From contig CP030759.1 in assembly GCA_003290465.1 (NCBI GenBank), forward strand, positions 1,331,144 through 1,395,143: a stretch of DNA of 64,000 nucleotides. Direction: 5' to 3'. This document shows, one piece after another, positions 1-8,337 of this stretch. The notes under the pieces are model-generated. The model saw only the letters and a program-made list of their open reading frames with translations, searched no databases and had not been told where the DNA came from. Source of the stretch: Candidatus Sumerlaea chitinivorans (GTDB taxonomy: Bacteria; Sumerlaeota; Sumerlaeia; Sumerlaeales; Sumerlaeaceae). A program made the position numbers and the translations under genes. Position 1 is the first letter of the stretch; each line of letters opens with the position of its first letter.

Positions 1-261
1 GGCTCTGAAAGAGAAAAGTACGGCGAGGAATACGCGAGCGCGACGCGTAACAGCCCCGCAGCAAGGTATAAGGCAAATACTGCAACTCCGGCGGAAATGA
101 AGCTCGCTCGATGTGTCAGGCGTAAAGACACAGGGTCACTTGTCATGCTGGGGGAAGCATTTGCAAGAGCGAGGAAAGAGCGAACGTCACGGATTCAACC
201 AAGAAAGGGACGTACAACATCGGGGCGAAGGATGCACCCGCACTTCCGGAGGAAAAGCCAA
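1..261. other. Non-coding stretch at left edge
   Basis: I see no supported gene here. Plus-strand reading frames that cross this stretch run antisense into the secreted-protein gene at 335-1018 and have no recognisable product. No tRNA or known structured RNA was recognised. Confidence 0.5.
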
Positions 262-308
262 CAGACAACAAAAGAGAAAGGAGCGCACCGGTGCGCGCGG
301 TGCGCTCC
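262..308 (-). terminator. Rho-independent terminator of the 335-1018 gene
   Basis: An 11-bp perfect stem (GGAGCGCACCG at 280-290 with CGGTGCGCTCC at 298-308) has a 7-nt loop. On the minus strand it is followed by a T-rich run (279 down to 262). It lies 27 bases past the stop codon of the minus-strand gene. Confidence 0.8.
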
Positions 309-334
309 TCCACAGTACAACCTTTCAGCTCAAA

Positions 335-1018
335 TCACTGGTAAACCGACCAATCGCTCACAGCCGAATCTGGCAGAAGGTCTGGCCCACGGCTGGACGA
401 AGTGAACGAAATGTCATCGAGGTAATAGGTGACCGCTCCAGCTGGTGCTCCCTGATACCAGAAGAAGCCGCTAAAGGAGCATGTTGGGTTCAGCGTCCCA
501 TCGCCAACCACCCATGCTACGACCGGGTCCGTCAGGATATTGCGCTCCACGACTTTCCACCCTGTAAAGCTCAGGGTATAATCCGCAGTAAAGCGCTCGT
601 ACGGGGAAGCACCATTTCCAGCAGCATCTTCACCCATGTAGAAGGCCAGCTTGTCACCAGTGCCCGACGCATAAATTGCAAAGCCAATATACGGTTCGCT
701 CGTGTGATTTACGGCGGGCGCGTTGTTGTTCAGACCTGCCGCAGGCTGGATACGCACAAGTCCACCCGACGCACCGGTCCATTCCCATCCCAGCTTGCCG
801 GATTTCACGCCCGATTTTGCCTGCTCATCCGAGTACTGGTAGATCTGAGTGTTCGTGTCGGTGTTGATACCACTCGTAGATCCACTAAAGCCAGGACGCC
901 AGTTGGAGACAAGATTGGTGCCTGTCGTTCCTGCCTCAAAATCTTGCAAAATCGTGTCAGCATATACACTGGTGGACAATGCGACGACTGCAGCTACTGC
1001 CATGAGTGTACTTCGCAT
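335..1018 (-). CDS. Secreted beta-rich protein, possibly carbohydrate-binding
   Basis: This predicts a 227-residue exported protein of unknown function. It starts with a signal peptide (MRSTLMAVAAVVALSTSVYA). The mature part is rich in G, S, T and aromatics, and ends with a YYLDDISF segment. That layout resembles jelly-roll carbohydrate-binding modules, where a late LDDI/F strand is common; the resemblance is by eye only. I chose the ATG at 1018 because AAGGAGG lies about 10 bases upstream and the signal peptide begins there; the frame stays open to 1123 but that extension looks untranslated. The gene sits alone, with its own candidate promoter and a strong terminator, so it is probably expressed separately from the upstream operon. 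No C-terminal sorting or anchor motif was seen. Confidence 0.7.
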   Translation of the reverse strand: MRSTLMAVAAVVALSTSVYADTILQDFEAGTTGTNLVSNWRPGFSGSTSGINTDTNTQIYQYSDEQAKSGVKSGKLGWEWTGASGGLVRIQPAAGLNNNAPAVNHTSEPYIGFAIYASGTGDKLAFYMGEDAAGNGASPYERFTADYTLSFTGWKVVERNILTDPVVAWVVGDGTLNPTCSFSGFFWYQGAPAGAVTYYLDDISFTSSSRGPDLLPDSAVSDWSVYQ

Positions 1019-1094
1019 TTTCCTTAACCCTCCTTCATAAAATGGTAAGATTGTTGAGATCTGCGGAAAGTGCGCACTCTTACCACAGAGCTCA

Positions 1095-1123
1095 AGTTTA
1101 GCGTGTGATACAAAATTCTTCAA
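1095..1123 (-). promoter_or_regulatory. Candidate sigma-70-type promoter for the secreted protein
   Basis: On the minus strand TTGAAG (1123-1118) and TAAACT (1100-1095) are separated by 17 bases. Each matches four of six consensus positions. The boxes lie 77-105 bases upstream of the start codon at 1018. The match is modest. Confidence 0.35.
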
Positions 1124-1131
1124 ATTTCAAC

Positions 1132-1167
1132 GAAAAAAAATGAAAATCTGATCCCACGGTGATTAGA
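1132..1167 (-). terminator. Possible terminator of the lipid-type operon
   Basis: A short stem with one mismatch (1147-1167, 7-nt loop) overlaps the stop codon of the acyltransferase gene. On the minus strand it is followed by TTTTCATTTTTTTT (1146-1133). The stem is weak but the T-run is long. Confidence 0.4.
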
Positions 1168-2062
1168 CCGTTTTACCCCATATCTGGCGCTCAAACTGCT
1201 TCAATGGCAAACTCGTCGGGTTACATTTGGCGTAATTAATATATGACACCGCAATCATGCGAAGAACATCCTCGACCTGGTCTGGGGTACGAATTTCCAA
1301 CGCGGGACCAAACTCAAGGATAAGCTTGTTTTCCTGGATGGACGCTTGACACGGCAAGACGGGAACGCCTGCGAGTCGCGCGACTTGCAAAATTCCAGCC
1401 CGCAGGCGGAACAGACGTCCCTCCACCTCAAACTCGTGAATTCGTTCACCGTAAATGCCGTCTACATAGGCAAAGACATTTTTGCCCGCTCGCAGACGTT
1501 CCAGTAAGGCTTTCAGAATTGCTGCAAAAGGGGTGTCCGGCGTGATAAACAAGGCTTCAGCACCATAGAAGATTAGCTTCTTGTGCAAAGAATGCGTCAC
1601 TGCAGTTTTTTCTGGTCGTCGAAGAGTACAGAAAGGAATGCCGCGGCAAACGGCGTAGGCCGCACAAAGGTGGCTCCAATGACTATGGAGTCCAACGAGA
1701 ACGACCGACCCATACTCCCTTATCGCCTTGGTAACCAAATCGAACCCATTAGGGACCACAAATTGCTCCACGTAGCGGACCGGAGCAAAGGGTAAATAAC
1801 CATGCGCGTAGCGCAGGATTACGTTCTCTACTGCTTGCCTGTGGGCAAGCTTAGAGGGCGAGCGTTTGAGCTTCTCCGCTGTTGCCAACTGTTCTTGCAA
1901 GCGGCGGTAAAATTTCACGCGTTTTCGGAATCGTTTCCGCGAGGAGAGGCGTTCCCAAAAAGCTTGGCATTGCGCGATCGCGGGCAAAAACCACGGCGGG
2001 AGATGGGCCACAACAATTGCAATCACATGAGAAACTCGCCATGACGCTTTATTGGGATTCAT
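1163..2062 (-). CDS. LpxL/HtrB-like lysophospholipid acyltransferase
   Basis: This 299-residue protein resembles the LpxL/LpxM (HtrB) acyltransferases, inner-membrane enzymes that move an acyl chain from ACP to a lipid acceptor. Seen: a hydrophobic N-terminal segment (about 11-30), the core VVLVGLHSHWSHLCAAY around residue 120-136, and the downstream FAYVDG and FRLRAGILQVARLAGVPVLPC segments, which fit the family's later blocks. The usual catalytic motif is H-x4-D/E; here the spacing gives H126-x4-H131, so the acidic partner is missing or shifted. Its ATG overlaps the end of the ligase gene by 4 bases, so translation is probably coupled. With an ACP-bearing enzyme and a ligase beside it, the acceptor may be something other than lipid A. 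The substrate is not readable. Confidence 0.75.
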   Translation of the reverse strand: MNPNKASWRVSHVIAIVVAHLPPWFLPAIAQCQAFWERLSSRKRFRKRVKFYRRLQEQLATAEKLKRSPSKLAHRQAVENVILRYAHGYLPFAPVRYVEQFVVPNGFDLVTKAIREYGSVVLVGLHSHWSHLCAAYAVCRGIPFCTLRRPEKTAVTHSLHKKLIFYGAEALFITPDTPFAAILKALLERLRAGKNVFAYVDGIYGERIHEFEVEGRLFRLRAGILQVARLAGVPVLPCQASIQENKLILEFGPALEIRTPDQVEDVLRMIAVSYINYAKCNPTSLPLKQFERQIWGKTV

Positions 2063-3435
2063 TGAAGTTGTGCCTTTTGGAGCTTCCCCATCGCGTTTCG
2101 AGGTAGAGAGTCCCGGAATTCGATTTTTCGGGGCACCTTGAAAGGTGCAAGCCGAGCGGAGCAGAATTCAATCAACTCAACGGCGGAGACAGCGGGACCA
2201 GCAACGACATAGGCCTTGATCTGTTCAACTCCATCCGGGTCAGGCTCGCCGACAACGGCGGCGTCGCCAACGTTGGGATGCTGAAGCAGTACCTGCTCGA
2301 TTTCAGCAGGGTCTACCTTATGTCCAGCAGCAGCAATCAGCGTTTTGATTCTCCCTCGGAAATACAAAACTCCCTCGCGAAGCTCACCGAGATCCCCCGT
2401 ATAAAAACGGTCTCCCTCAAACCGGCCTCCGCCCTCTACACTCGAGTCATAGCCAAGCGCCACAGCGGGAGATTGGACCATAATCTCGCCGATCAAGATG
2501 GAAGAAGCGTGCTCGTCCTCAGGGAGCGGGCAAAGCGACACCATGACACCCGGACAAAGCTGACCTAAGGCGAGACGCTCACCATCTAGCGTCCCATTGC
2601 GGTTTAGCGCCACGGGACCGCTTTCACTCGTCCCATAGCTCTGCCAGAGCGGGCAGGCAAAGTGCTCAGTAAAGCGCTGCCAAATCCGCGTGGCTAACGC
2701 AGTGCCGACACTGATCCCTGCACGCAGGGGTAAATTGGAAACATTCTCGGGTGCGAAACGCACTAAGAGATCGAAGAAGACCGGCGCGGCGGGCAAGAGG
2801 GTTACGTTATGTGACTGAACCAGCTCAAGCGCTACGCGCGGATGCACCATGGAAGGCAAGATCATTGTGGCGCCCGACAGCATGGTCGCCAACACGACGT
2901 TATGAAAACCATAACTGTGTTCCAAGGGGAGGACAGCGAGAATTCGGTCGGCCGAAGTTAGCCCGACACTCTGAGTATAGATGCGTGCACCCGCCAGAAT
3001 TTGGGAACGACTTCTGAGGACAAGTTTTGGTGTCCCCGTGGAGCCACTGCTGAGAAGCCCAAGCACTGGGGGTTCAGGGAACAGCCGGCTTTCATTCGCC
3101 GAAGGGGGCGCGTGGGGACCCGCAAATTGAGAAACATCATCGTCGCGGACCAGATAAGCTGCGGAGGCGGTTGCGGCGAGTGTCTCCGTCTCTTTTTGGG
3201 GTGTTTGCCATGCGATGGGAATCTGCAGCGCCTCCATCTCAAAGAGGGCAAGTAAGTTCTCGACAGTGGCAAGTGAGTGATTGCAAGCGACAAGCACCCT
3301 TGCACCGCGCGAAATACCACGTGATTGCAAGAACTGCTTGCGACGCGCTACGCGTTCTATGAGGGCATCGTACGAGACTGTTTCACGCTCAGTGATCACG
3401 GCGGGTGTCGGACGCGGCAGGAGCACATCAACCAC
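2059..3435 (-). CDS. AMP-forming acyl-CoA synthetase / acyl-ACP ligase family protein
   Basis: A 458-residue member of the ANL (acyl-adenylate-forming) superfamily. It should activate a carboxylic acid with ATP and pass it to CoA or to a carrier-protein thiol. Seen: the phosphate-binding loop LLSSGSTGTPK (127-137), YGTSESG in the middle, the YTGDLG segment, KVDPAEIEQVL, and a C-terminal PRNAMGKLQ containing the likely catalytic Lys451. It is a little shorter than typical acyl-CoA synthetases (about 500-550), mostly at the N-terminus. It lies 11 bases after the threonine-synthase-ACP gene and overlaps the acyltransferase by 4 bases. The adjacent ACP domain makes a carrier-loading role plausible. 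Substrate unknown. Confidence 0.85.
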   Translation of the reverse strand: MVDVLLPRPTPAVITERETVSYDALIERVARRKQFLQSRGISRGARVLVACNHSLATVENLLALFEMEALQIPIAWQTPQKETETLAATASAAYLVRDDDVSQFAGPHAPPSANESRLFPEPPVLGLLSSGSTGTPKLVLRSRSQILAGARIYTQSVGLTSADRILAVLPLEHSYGFHNVVLATMLSGATMILPSMVHPRVALELVQSHNVTLLPAAPVFFDLLVRFAPENVSNLPLRAGISVGTALATRIWQRFTEHFACPLWQSYGTSESGPVALNRNGTLDGERLALGQLCPGVMVSLCPLPEDEHASSILIGEIMVQSPAVALGYDSSVEGGGRFEGDRFYTGDLGELREGVLYFRGRIKTLIAAAGHKVDPAEIEQVLLQHPNVGDAAVVGEPDPDGVEQIKAYVVAGPAVSAVELIEFCSARLAPFKVPRKIEFRDSLPRNAMGKLQKAQLQ

Positions 3436-3446
3436 GCTTACCCTCC

Positions 3447-4937
3447 CTATGCCGAGATCATCCGGGAGCTAAGCCGAGCTCGGAAATAGTCGGCCACGTG
3501 GCCAATGGTGGCAAAATTATCTGAGCAAATATCAGATGGGGAGATCTTGCAGTCGAACTCTTTCTCAAGCGAAAGGACCAACTCAAGCATCGCCACGCTA
3601 TCGAGGGCGAGTCCGCCACCCATAAGCTTTGTTTCAGTGTCGAGCTCGACATCGGTCGATAGGTTGAGAGCGGTCCGAACAACACGCATCACCCGATTTA
3701 GGCATCCTTCATCCTGCCCCTCGCGATAAGGCGTAACTTCCCAACCATCACGAGCTTTTTCGACAACATAATCCGGGTCAGGGTAAGGAGCATTTTTCCG
3801 ATCGGATCCCGTGATGTTGAGCATAACGACATCATCAGGTTTTAGCCATCCCGCGCGAGCAAGCTTCTGCGCTGCCACAACCGTCATGGTCGCCGTGTAG
3901 CAGGCGTCAATGCCTTCGAGTTCGTAGAGCACTTTGCGCATTTCGCGCATTTCATCCTGCGTGGCAGTTACCATGGTGCCGTTGGTTTTTAGAACGACCG
4001 AACGAATATAGGGATAAGCAAGCGTGGGATCGCCGCGCAAAGTGGACTTGGAGAGCCCCCGCGGGAAAGGAATGATGTGTTCTGGCGTGATCTTCTCGGC
4101 ACCTGCATCCCAAGCACGCACCATGGGATTGCATGTTTCTTCTTGGACGCAAACGAGGCGGGGCATGTAGGGGATTTTTTTGAGCCGCAGATAGTCATAA
4201 GCCCCACGATAAGTCGAGTAAACCCCAAAGCCGCTGCTGACAGCCTGTATGTAAACATCGATTGGCTTTGGGATTTGATCAGTAGCCTCGAGGTAGGCGG
4301 TTTTGAGGCCTTCGCGTTGACCAAAGAAAAATATCCCTCGTGCCGAGGTGATACCCGTTTGCTGTGCATACCACGCTGCAGCCTTGTGAGCATCCACAAA
4401 CGTTCCGTTCTTAAGCCAGTAGACGACCAGATTGGGGGATCCGACCACGTTAATCCGGCTGAGGAATTCGTCGCCGACAAAGAGGTGCATCTTCATGTCA
4501 GGGAAACGGGCCACGATCCGTGCAATGGCTGTTGAGGAGTTCCCTGTGGAGCTTGTCACAAATTCCAACACACCCATTTCGCGGAACACGGCCACCGGCA
4601 GCGCGCCCTGTCGGTCCTTGGTGCTGCCGGTCGGGTTTTTTGTCTCGTCTTTCAGGTAGAGGTTCGAAAGCCCGAAACGCTTTCCCAGCTCTTTGGCATG
4701 GACGCAGGGTGTGTTGCCCTCTCCCCCGTCAATGATTGATTCGCGCTTCATGAGAGGAAGCAGATCAAAGAACCTCTCTCCGGTCGGCCCGCTCGGGGGG
4801 ATATGGACCTTTTCCAAGTTGTACTCAACGTCGAGTAATGCCCCTTCACAGTCCTTACACTGAAGCGTGAACGACCACGGGTATTCGCGGCCACACTTAC
4901 TGCAGACCAATTTCATCTTGTCATTGACCCACCCCAT
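3447..4937 (-). CDS. Threonine-synthase-like PLP enzyme fused to a C-terminal acyl carrier protein
   Basis: A 496-residue two-part protein. Residues 1-35 hold a zinc-ribbon-like knot (C12, C15, C27, C30). Residues about 60-400 form a fold-type II PLP enzyme of the threonine synthase/cysteate synthase group, with the PLP lysine in NPTGSTKDR (K107), a phosphate-binding SSTGNSSTA (129-137) and TGSDR near 377. Residues about 412-490 form an acyl carrier protein with the phosphopantetheine site LALDS (S447). Classical threonine synthase is not expected to carry an ACP, so a beta- or gamma-replacement on a carrier-linked or carrier-destined amino acid is more likely than threonine biosynthesis; this is inference. 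The ATG at 4937 follows AAAGGAAG at good spacing. Next comes the ligase, 11 bases on. Confidence 0.85.
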   Translation of the reverse strand: MGWVNDKMKLVCSKCGREYPWSFTLQCKDCEGALLDVEYNLEKVHIPPSGPTGERFFDLLPLMKRESIIDGGEGNTPCVHAKELGKRFGLSNLYLKDETKNPTGSTKDRQGALPVAVFREMGVLEFVTSSTGNSSTAIARIVARFPDMKMHLFVGDEFLSRINVVGSPNLVVYWLKNGTFVDAHKAAAWYAQQTGITSARGIFFFGQREGLKTAYLEATDQIPKPIDVYIQAVSSGFGVYSTYRGAYDYLRLKKIPYMPRLVCVQEETCNPMVRAWDAGAEKITPEHIIPFPRGLSKSTLRGDPTLAYPYIRSVVLKTNGTMVTATQDEMREMRKVLYELEGIDACYTATMTVVAAQKLARAGWLKPDDVVMLNITGSDRKNAPYPDPDYVVEKARDGWEVTPYREGQDEGCLNRVMRVVRTALNLSTDVELDTETKLMGGGLALDSVAMLELVLSLEKEFDCKISPSDICSDNFATIGHVADYFRARLSSRMISA

Positions 4938-5004
4938 TCTTGTGCACTTCCTTTCCTGAGAACGCGCTTCCCGCGGTCATTTTAATTATCTCAGTTGAAA
5001 TTGG

Positions 5005-6270
5005 TCAGCTCGTCGCAAACAATAAGTTGCCGAGATGAGCGATCACGCCATGAGTGGATTCTACGGTCAACCTGGAAAGTTGGCCTCGTACTTCGTCCGC
5101 CTTAGCGTACTGAAAGCCTAACCGCTCAACTGTGGCAGGAGACAACTCGGTCACCATCACAATTCGGCAATGGCGCCGAATTTGCTCTAGCCAAAGCGCA
5201 TTGTGACCTAAGATAAGAGTGCCGGATGCGATCCGTTCACGCAAGAGGCGGGGATCTTGGACTTCGGTGGCCTGAAGCAGCCATTCAGGGATGCCTTCCG
5301 GACATTCTGCAAAAAAGAAGATCGTTCCTCCGGGGCGGACGGCCTGATAGGTACCGATCAACGCTTTGATTGCTTGAATTCCATTCACGTCATACGGCGC
5401 TCCGCCGGCGCTCAAGATCATCCAGTCGTAGGGTGATTCCACGTGCACCCGGTCGAATTGCTCGACGATTCGTACAGCTGCACGGTGAGAAGTTTCGAGT
5501 TCTCCTCCAAAGGCGTGGGTAATCTGGTGCGAAGTATTTAGAACGGTGTTCAGCGAAAAGTCCGGGGGTACAAAGCGCGCTGCTTCGAGCATATCCTCAT
5601 GGATGGGGTTCCCGTCGAGGACCCCGGGGGCCGTGGCGGGATTTAGTCTGACTTCTGGGTGATAAAGCACGGCCATACTGTGGTTCCGTCGGACCGTTGT
5701 CTTGCGACTGACGCCGGGCAAGACGGCCTTGCGGCCACCACTGAATCCCGCAAAGTAGTGGTAGGTCACGCGTCCAGTTGCTATGCGAAGATCGGCATCT
5801 AAGTACCGCTTGCTCAGCCAGACTTCGGTGCCACGCGAAGTGGTTCCTACACACGCGTGTTTCTCGGGGGTATCGCAATCGTGCCCTTCAAAGCCCACAC
5901 GTCCCACGAGCTCGCGTCCCAACAGTAGCTCCGCGTCTTGTTCCCGGAAATTGTCGTGGGTCCCCGTAGCGGTGATCACTGTTATCCGTTCTTCGGGAAT
6001 GCCTGCCTCCACAAGACGACGGACGATCTGCTTGAGGTAGCGATCCGACCCCGTGCGTCGGGTTCGACACGCAATAAGAATGACTGCATTGCGCTTGCCA
6101 CGCGCCAACTCTTGTAGCGGCGGCGAGGCGAGAGGGCGATCCAGCGCCTCCTCCAAAAGCTCGTCTTCACTTACGCATGGCGCCTGACTGTTCGGGGCAA
6201 TGGACTCAGTTGCCTCGGGTACTTCCAACGCAATGCTCCCACTTCCGTACGCTATCGCTACTGTTTTCAC
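5005..6270 (-). CDS. LarA-family nickel-dependent 2-hydroxyacid racemase
   Basis: A 421-residue LarA-family protein (DUF2088 N-terminal domain). LarA interconverts lactate enantiomers using a nickel-pincer nucleotide covalently bound to a lysine. The residues known to matter in LarA can be aligned here: H105 in ATGTHD, H171 and K181 in the segment TYHYFAGFSGGRK, and H197 in NHSM. That supports a functional cofactor site. Many LarA relatives act on other 2-hydroxyacids, so lactate is not assured. The cofactor makers LarB, LarC and LarE are not in this window. It overlaps the small membrane protein by 4 bases and is followed after 67 bases by the threonine-synthase-ACP gene, so it probably belongs to the same transcript and may supply a hydroxyacid stereoisomer. 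Confidence 0.85.
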   Translation of the reverse strand: MKTVAIAYGSGSIALEVPEATESIAPNSQAPCVSEDELLEEALDRPLASPPLQELARGKRNAVILIACRTRRTGSDRYLKQIVRRLVEAGIPEERITVITATGTHDNFREQDAELLLGRELVGRVGFEGHDCDTPEKHACVGTTSRGTEVWLSKRYLDADLRIATGRVTYHYFAGFSGGRKAVLPGVSRKTTVRRNHSMAVLYHPEVRLNPATAPGVLDGNPIHEDMLEAARFVPPDFSLNTVLNTSHQITHAFGGELETSHRAAVRIVEQFDRVHVESPYDWMILSAGGAPYDVNGIQAIKALIGTYQAVRPGGTIFFFAECPEGIPEWLLQATEVQDPRLLRERIASGTLILGHNALWLEQIRRHCRIVMVTELSPATVERLGFQYAKADEVRGQLSRLTVESTHGVIAHLGNLLFATS

Positions 6271-6524
6271 GGCTTGGATCCCTCCTCCTCGGATGGAATG
6301 GCCTTTTCAGAGTCCGTCGGCTGCATACTTTCTGCGGCCGTTTTCGCGCGTTGCTGCAGTGCAAGCTGCGTTTCCAATTCTGCGATGCGAGCCGACAACC
6401 TTGCTGCACGAATCGCAAAAAGCAGCACCGCTCCGCTTAGCAAAACCAACGCGACAGCCAACCATACGACAAGGGTCGCTAAATCGCCAACCAATGGTAA
6501 GCGTGCAACGTAGAACTCGTTCAT
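6267..6524 (-). CDS. Small single-pass membrane protein with C-terminal helix
   Basis: An 85-residue protein of unknown function. Residues about 12-44 form one long hydrophobic segment (LVVWLAVALVLLSGAVLLF), followed by a helical stretch rich in A, L, E and R that could form a coiled coil, and then a charged tail. It overlaps yicC upstream and larA downstream by 4 bases each, which argues that it is really translated. The form is like small LapA-type membrane proteins, but I cannot assign it. Confidence 0.65.
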   Translation of the reverse strand: MNEFYVARLPLVGDLATLVVWLAVALVLLSGAVLLFAIRAARLSARIAELETQLALQQRAKTAAESMQPTDSEKAIPSEEEGSKP

Positions 6525-7405
6525 TCTATATTTTGCACCTGCTCGCGAATCTTTTCCAATTCGTTCTTTGCTTCGATGACCGCTTGAACCACCGTGATTC
6601 CTCGGACCTTACTGCCGATCGTGTTGACTTCCCGGCCAAGCTCCTGAGTGAGGAAATCCATTTTTTTTCCGAGAGCCTCTGCAGTGGAGTTGGGAAGAAG
6701 TGCTTCGAAGGCATCTAAATGCGAACGCAAGCGCACCAACTCTTCAGTAATATCCAATTTGTCCGCCAAAAGACCAAGCTCCATCTCGAGTCGGGCGGGA
6801 TCCACTTCAATCCCGGAGGTCGCGGCAAGGGTTCGCATGCGTTCGGCAAGTTTGTCACGAATCTGTGACTCAAGAGCGTCCTTCTCGCGGGCAATTGCAT
6901 CCGCACATTCTCGCACTCGTTGCAAGTGTTGGCGAATGGCCTCACAGAGCGCCTGGCCCTCGCCACAACGGCTTGCATCCCACGCTGCAAGTGCTTGAGT
7001 GACCACTTCTATGGCACCCGCCATTAGCCCTTCGGTTTCCGAGGCAAGTTCGGTTGGATTCACAACGCCGGGCAGCTGAAGGAGGGAGCCAAGATCGAGA
7101 GCGATCCCATTGGTCACCGTCAACTCGCGTAACTCGTTTAGATAGTGCTGAAGAAGTGGGCGGTTGATTTCATAGAAGGGCGGAGCTGTGGGAGCTGGCG
7201 TCCAACGAAAAAAGACGTCGACTTTGCCGCGGTGGACGTGTTTACGCACCAAGGAACGTATGGAGGGTTCAAGAAAACCCAGCTCACGCGCAACCCGCAC
7301 CGTAAGGTCTAAATGACGATTGTTTACCGAGCGGATCTCGGCAGCAAAATCTCCTGTGGCGTTCGTCAGGCGCGCCGATCCATATCCAGTCATGCTGCGA
7401 ATCAT
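6521..7405 (-). CDS. yicC: YicC/YloC family endoribonuclease-type protein
   Basis: A 294-residue YicC-family protein, matching the usual length. The family starts with MIRSMTGYG, seen here from the ATG at 7405; an in-frame ATG at 7447 would add 14 residues not typical of the family. Other hallmarks are EIRSVNNRHLD near the N-terminus, RGKVDV, and the C-terminal LTQELGREVNTIGSK block followed by AKNELEKIREQVQNIE. YicC proteins have been linked to small-RNA turnover and RNase activity. In many bacteria gmk and rpoZ follow; here the next genes are a small membrane protein and larA, joined by 4-base overlaps. Confidence 0.9.
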   Translation of the reverse strand: MIRSMTGYGSARLTNATGDFAAEIRSVNNRHLDLTVRVARELGFLEPSIRSLVRKHVHRGKVDVFFRWTPAPTAPPFYEINRPLLQHYLNELRELTVTNGIALDLGSLLQLPGVVNPTELASETEGLMAGAIEVVTQALAAWDASRCGEGQALCEAIRQHLQRVRECADAIAREKDALESQIRDKLAERMRTLAATSGIEVDPARLEMELGLLADKLDITEELVRLRSHLDAFEALLPNSTAEALGKKMDFLTQELGREVNTIGSKVRGITVVQAVIEAKNELEKIREQVQNIE

Positions 7406-7547
7406 AGCGTGAGCATGGAACACGGCGCTCCGAAAAAAGCTATTCAAAAATTGGCGGGGCGGGCGGCGTTACAAAGAGTAAGGCCAACCGCGGGGATTCG
7501 CTTCGCCACAAAGTAAAACCGACAATCGTTGCGGAACTTGCCCAATC

Positions 7548-8132
7548 TCAACCGGCGTTCTGCTGCCGAGCTCGCCACTCGTGCTCAAGGATTCCCATCA
7601 CATAGAAATCGCAATACTTGCCGTTGTGCATCATGGCTTCGCGGAGAAGTCCCTCGCGCACAAATCCAGCTTTCTCATAAGCTCGAATTCCCCGTTGGTT
7701 CTCGCACCACACATGAAGCTGCACGCGGTGGAGATTCAAAATATCGAAGGCGTAGTGCAGCATGAGGCGGGTGACTTCGCTCCCATAGCCCTTCCCCCAC
7801 TGTGAGGCATCGCAAATGCGAATTGAATAGACCGCAGCGTGGCTTACGAGATCCACACGATGCAAAGCGGTGATGCCGATTCCGCGGTCATCATTTCCCT
7901 CCAGCGGCACAATAACGAAGGGGATATAATCAGCTCCGGGCGTGTAGAGCGTTTCCGCGTGTTTGCGCTGTTGGTAAAGATTTGTCGGGGTGTGTGTAAA
8001 GAAGGACACTCGAACTTCTGGATCGTTGTTACAGGCGGCAAGGATGTCGGCGTCTTCTGGTTCTACCGGCCGCAAATAAACCTTCTCACCGATCAAAAAT
8101 GGGTTTTTCATGCTGGAATTGGAAATCTTCAT
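7548..8132 (-). CDS. GNAT N-acetyltransferase, RimJ/RimL-like
   Basis: A 194-residue GNAT-fold acetyltransferase of the RimJ/RimL type, which transfers acetyl from acetyl-CoA to an amine such as a protein N-terminus or small molecule. Seen: VYLRPVEPEDAD at the start, the acetyl-CoA pyrophosphate-binding part ASQWGKGYGSE, LNLHRVQLHVWCENQRGIRAYEKAGF and the closing GKYCDFYVMGILEHEW. The start could be 8132 or the ATG at 8111 (MKNPFLIGEKVYLRP); no clear Shine-Dalgarno settles it. It precedes yicC by about 140 bases on the same strand. Substrate unknown. Confidence 0.85.
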   Translation of the reverse strand: MKISNSSMKNPFLIGEKVYLRPVEPEDADILAACNNDPEVRVSFFTHTPTNLYQQRKHAETLYTPGADYIPFVIVPLEGNDDRGIGITALHRVDLVSHAAVYSIRICDASQWGKGYGSEVTRLMLHYAFDILNLHRVQLHVWCENQRGIRAYEKAGFVREGLLREAMMHNGKYCDFYVMGILEHEWRARQQNAG

Positions 8133-8242
8133 ATGAAGTAAACATCAAGTGGAATCCTAGCCCTGTGGCTTATCTCACGCCACAATACAGGAGGTTGAAT
8201 AACCAAGGCGTGGGCAAAATAGGATTGTGCGGCAGGGTCAGC

Positions 8243-8337
<95 letters not shown>

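Noticed and set aside
113-1027. Long plus-strand reading frame of about 300 codons
   Set aside because: It lies antisense to the secreted-protein gene, which has a signal peptide, ribosome-binding site and terminator. The plus-strand text has no family signal.
335-1123. Longer version of the secreted protein starting at 1123
   Set aside because: The extra 35 residues precede a perfect signal peptide and an AAGGAGG site just before 1018.
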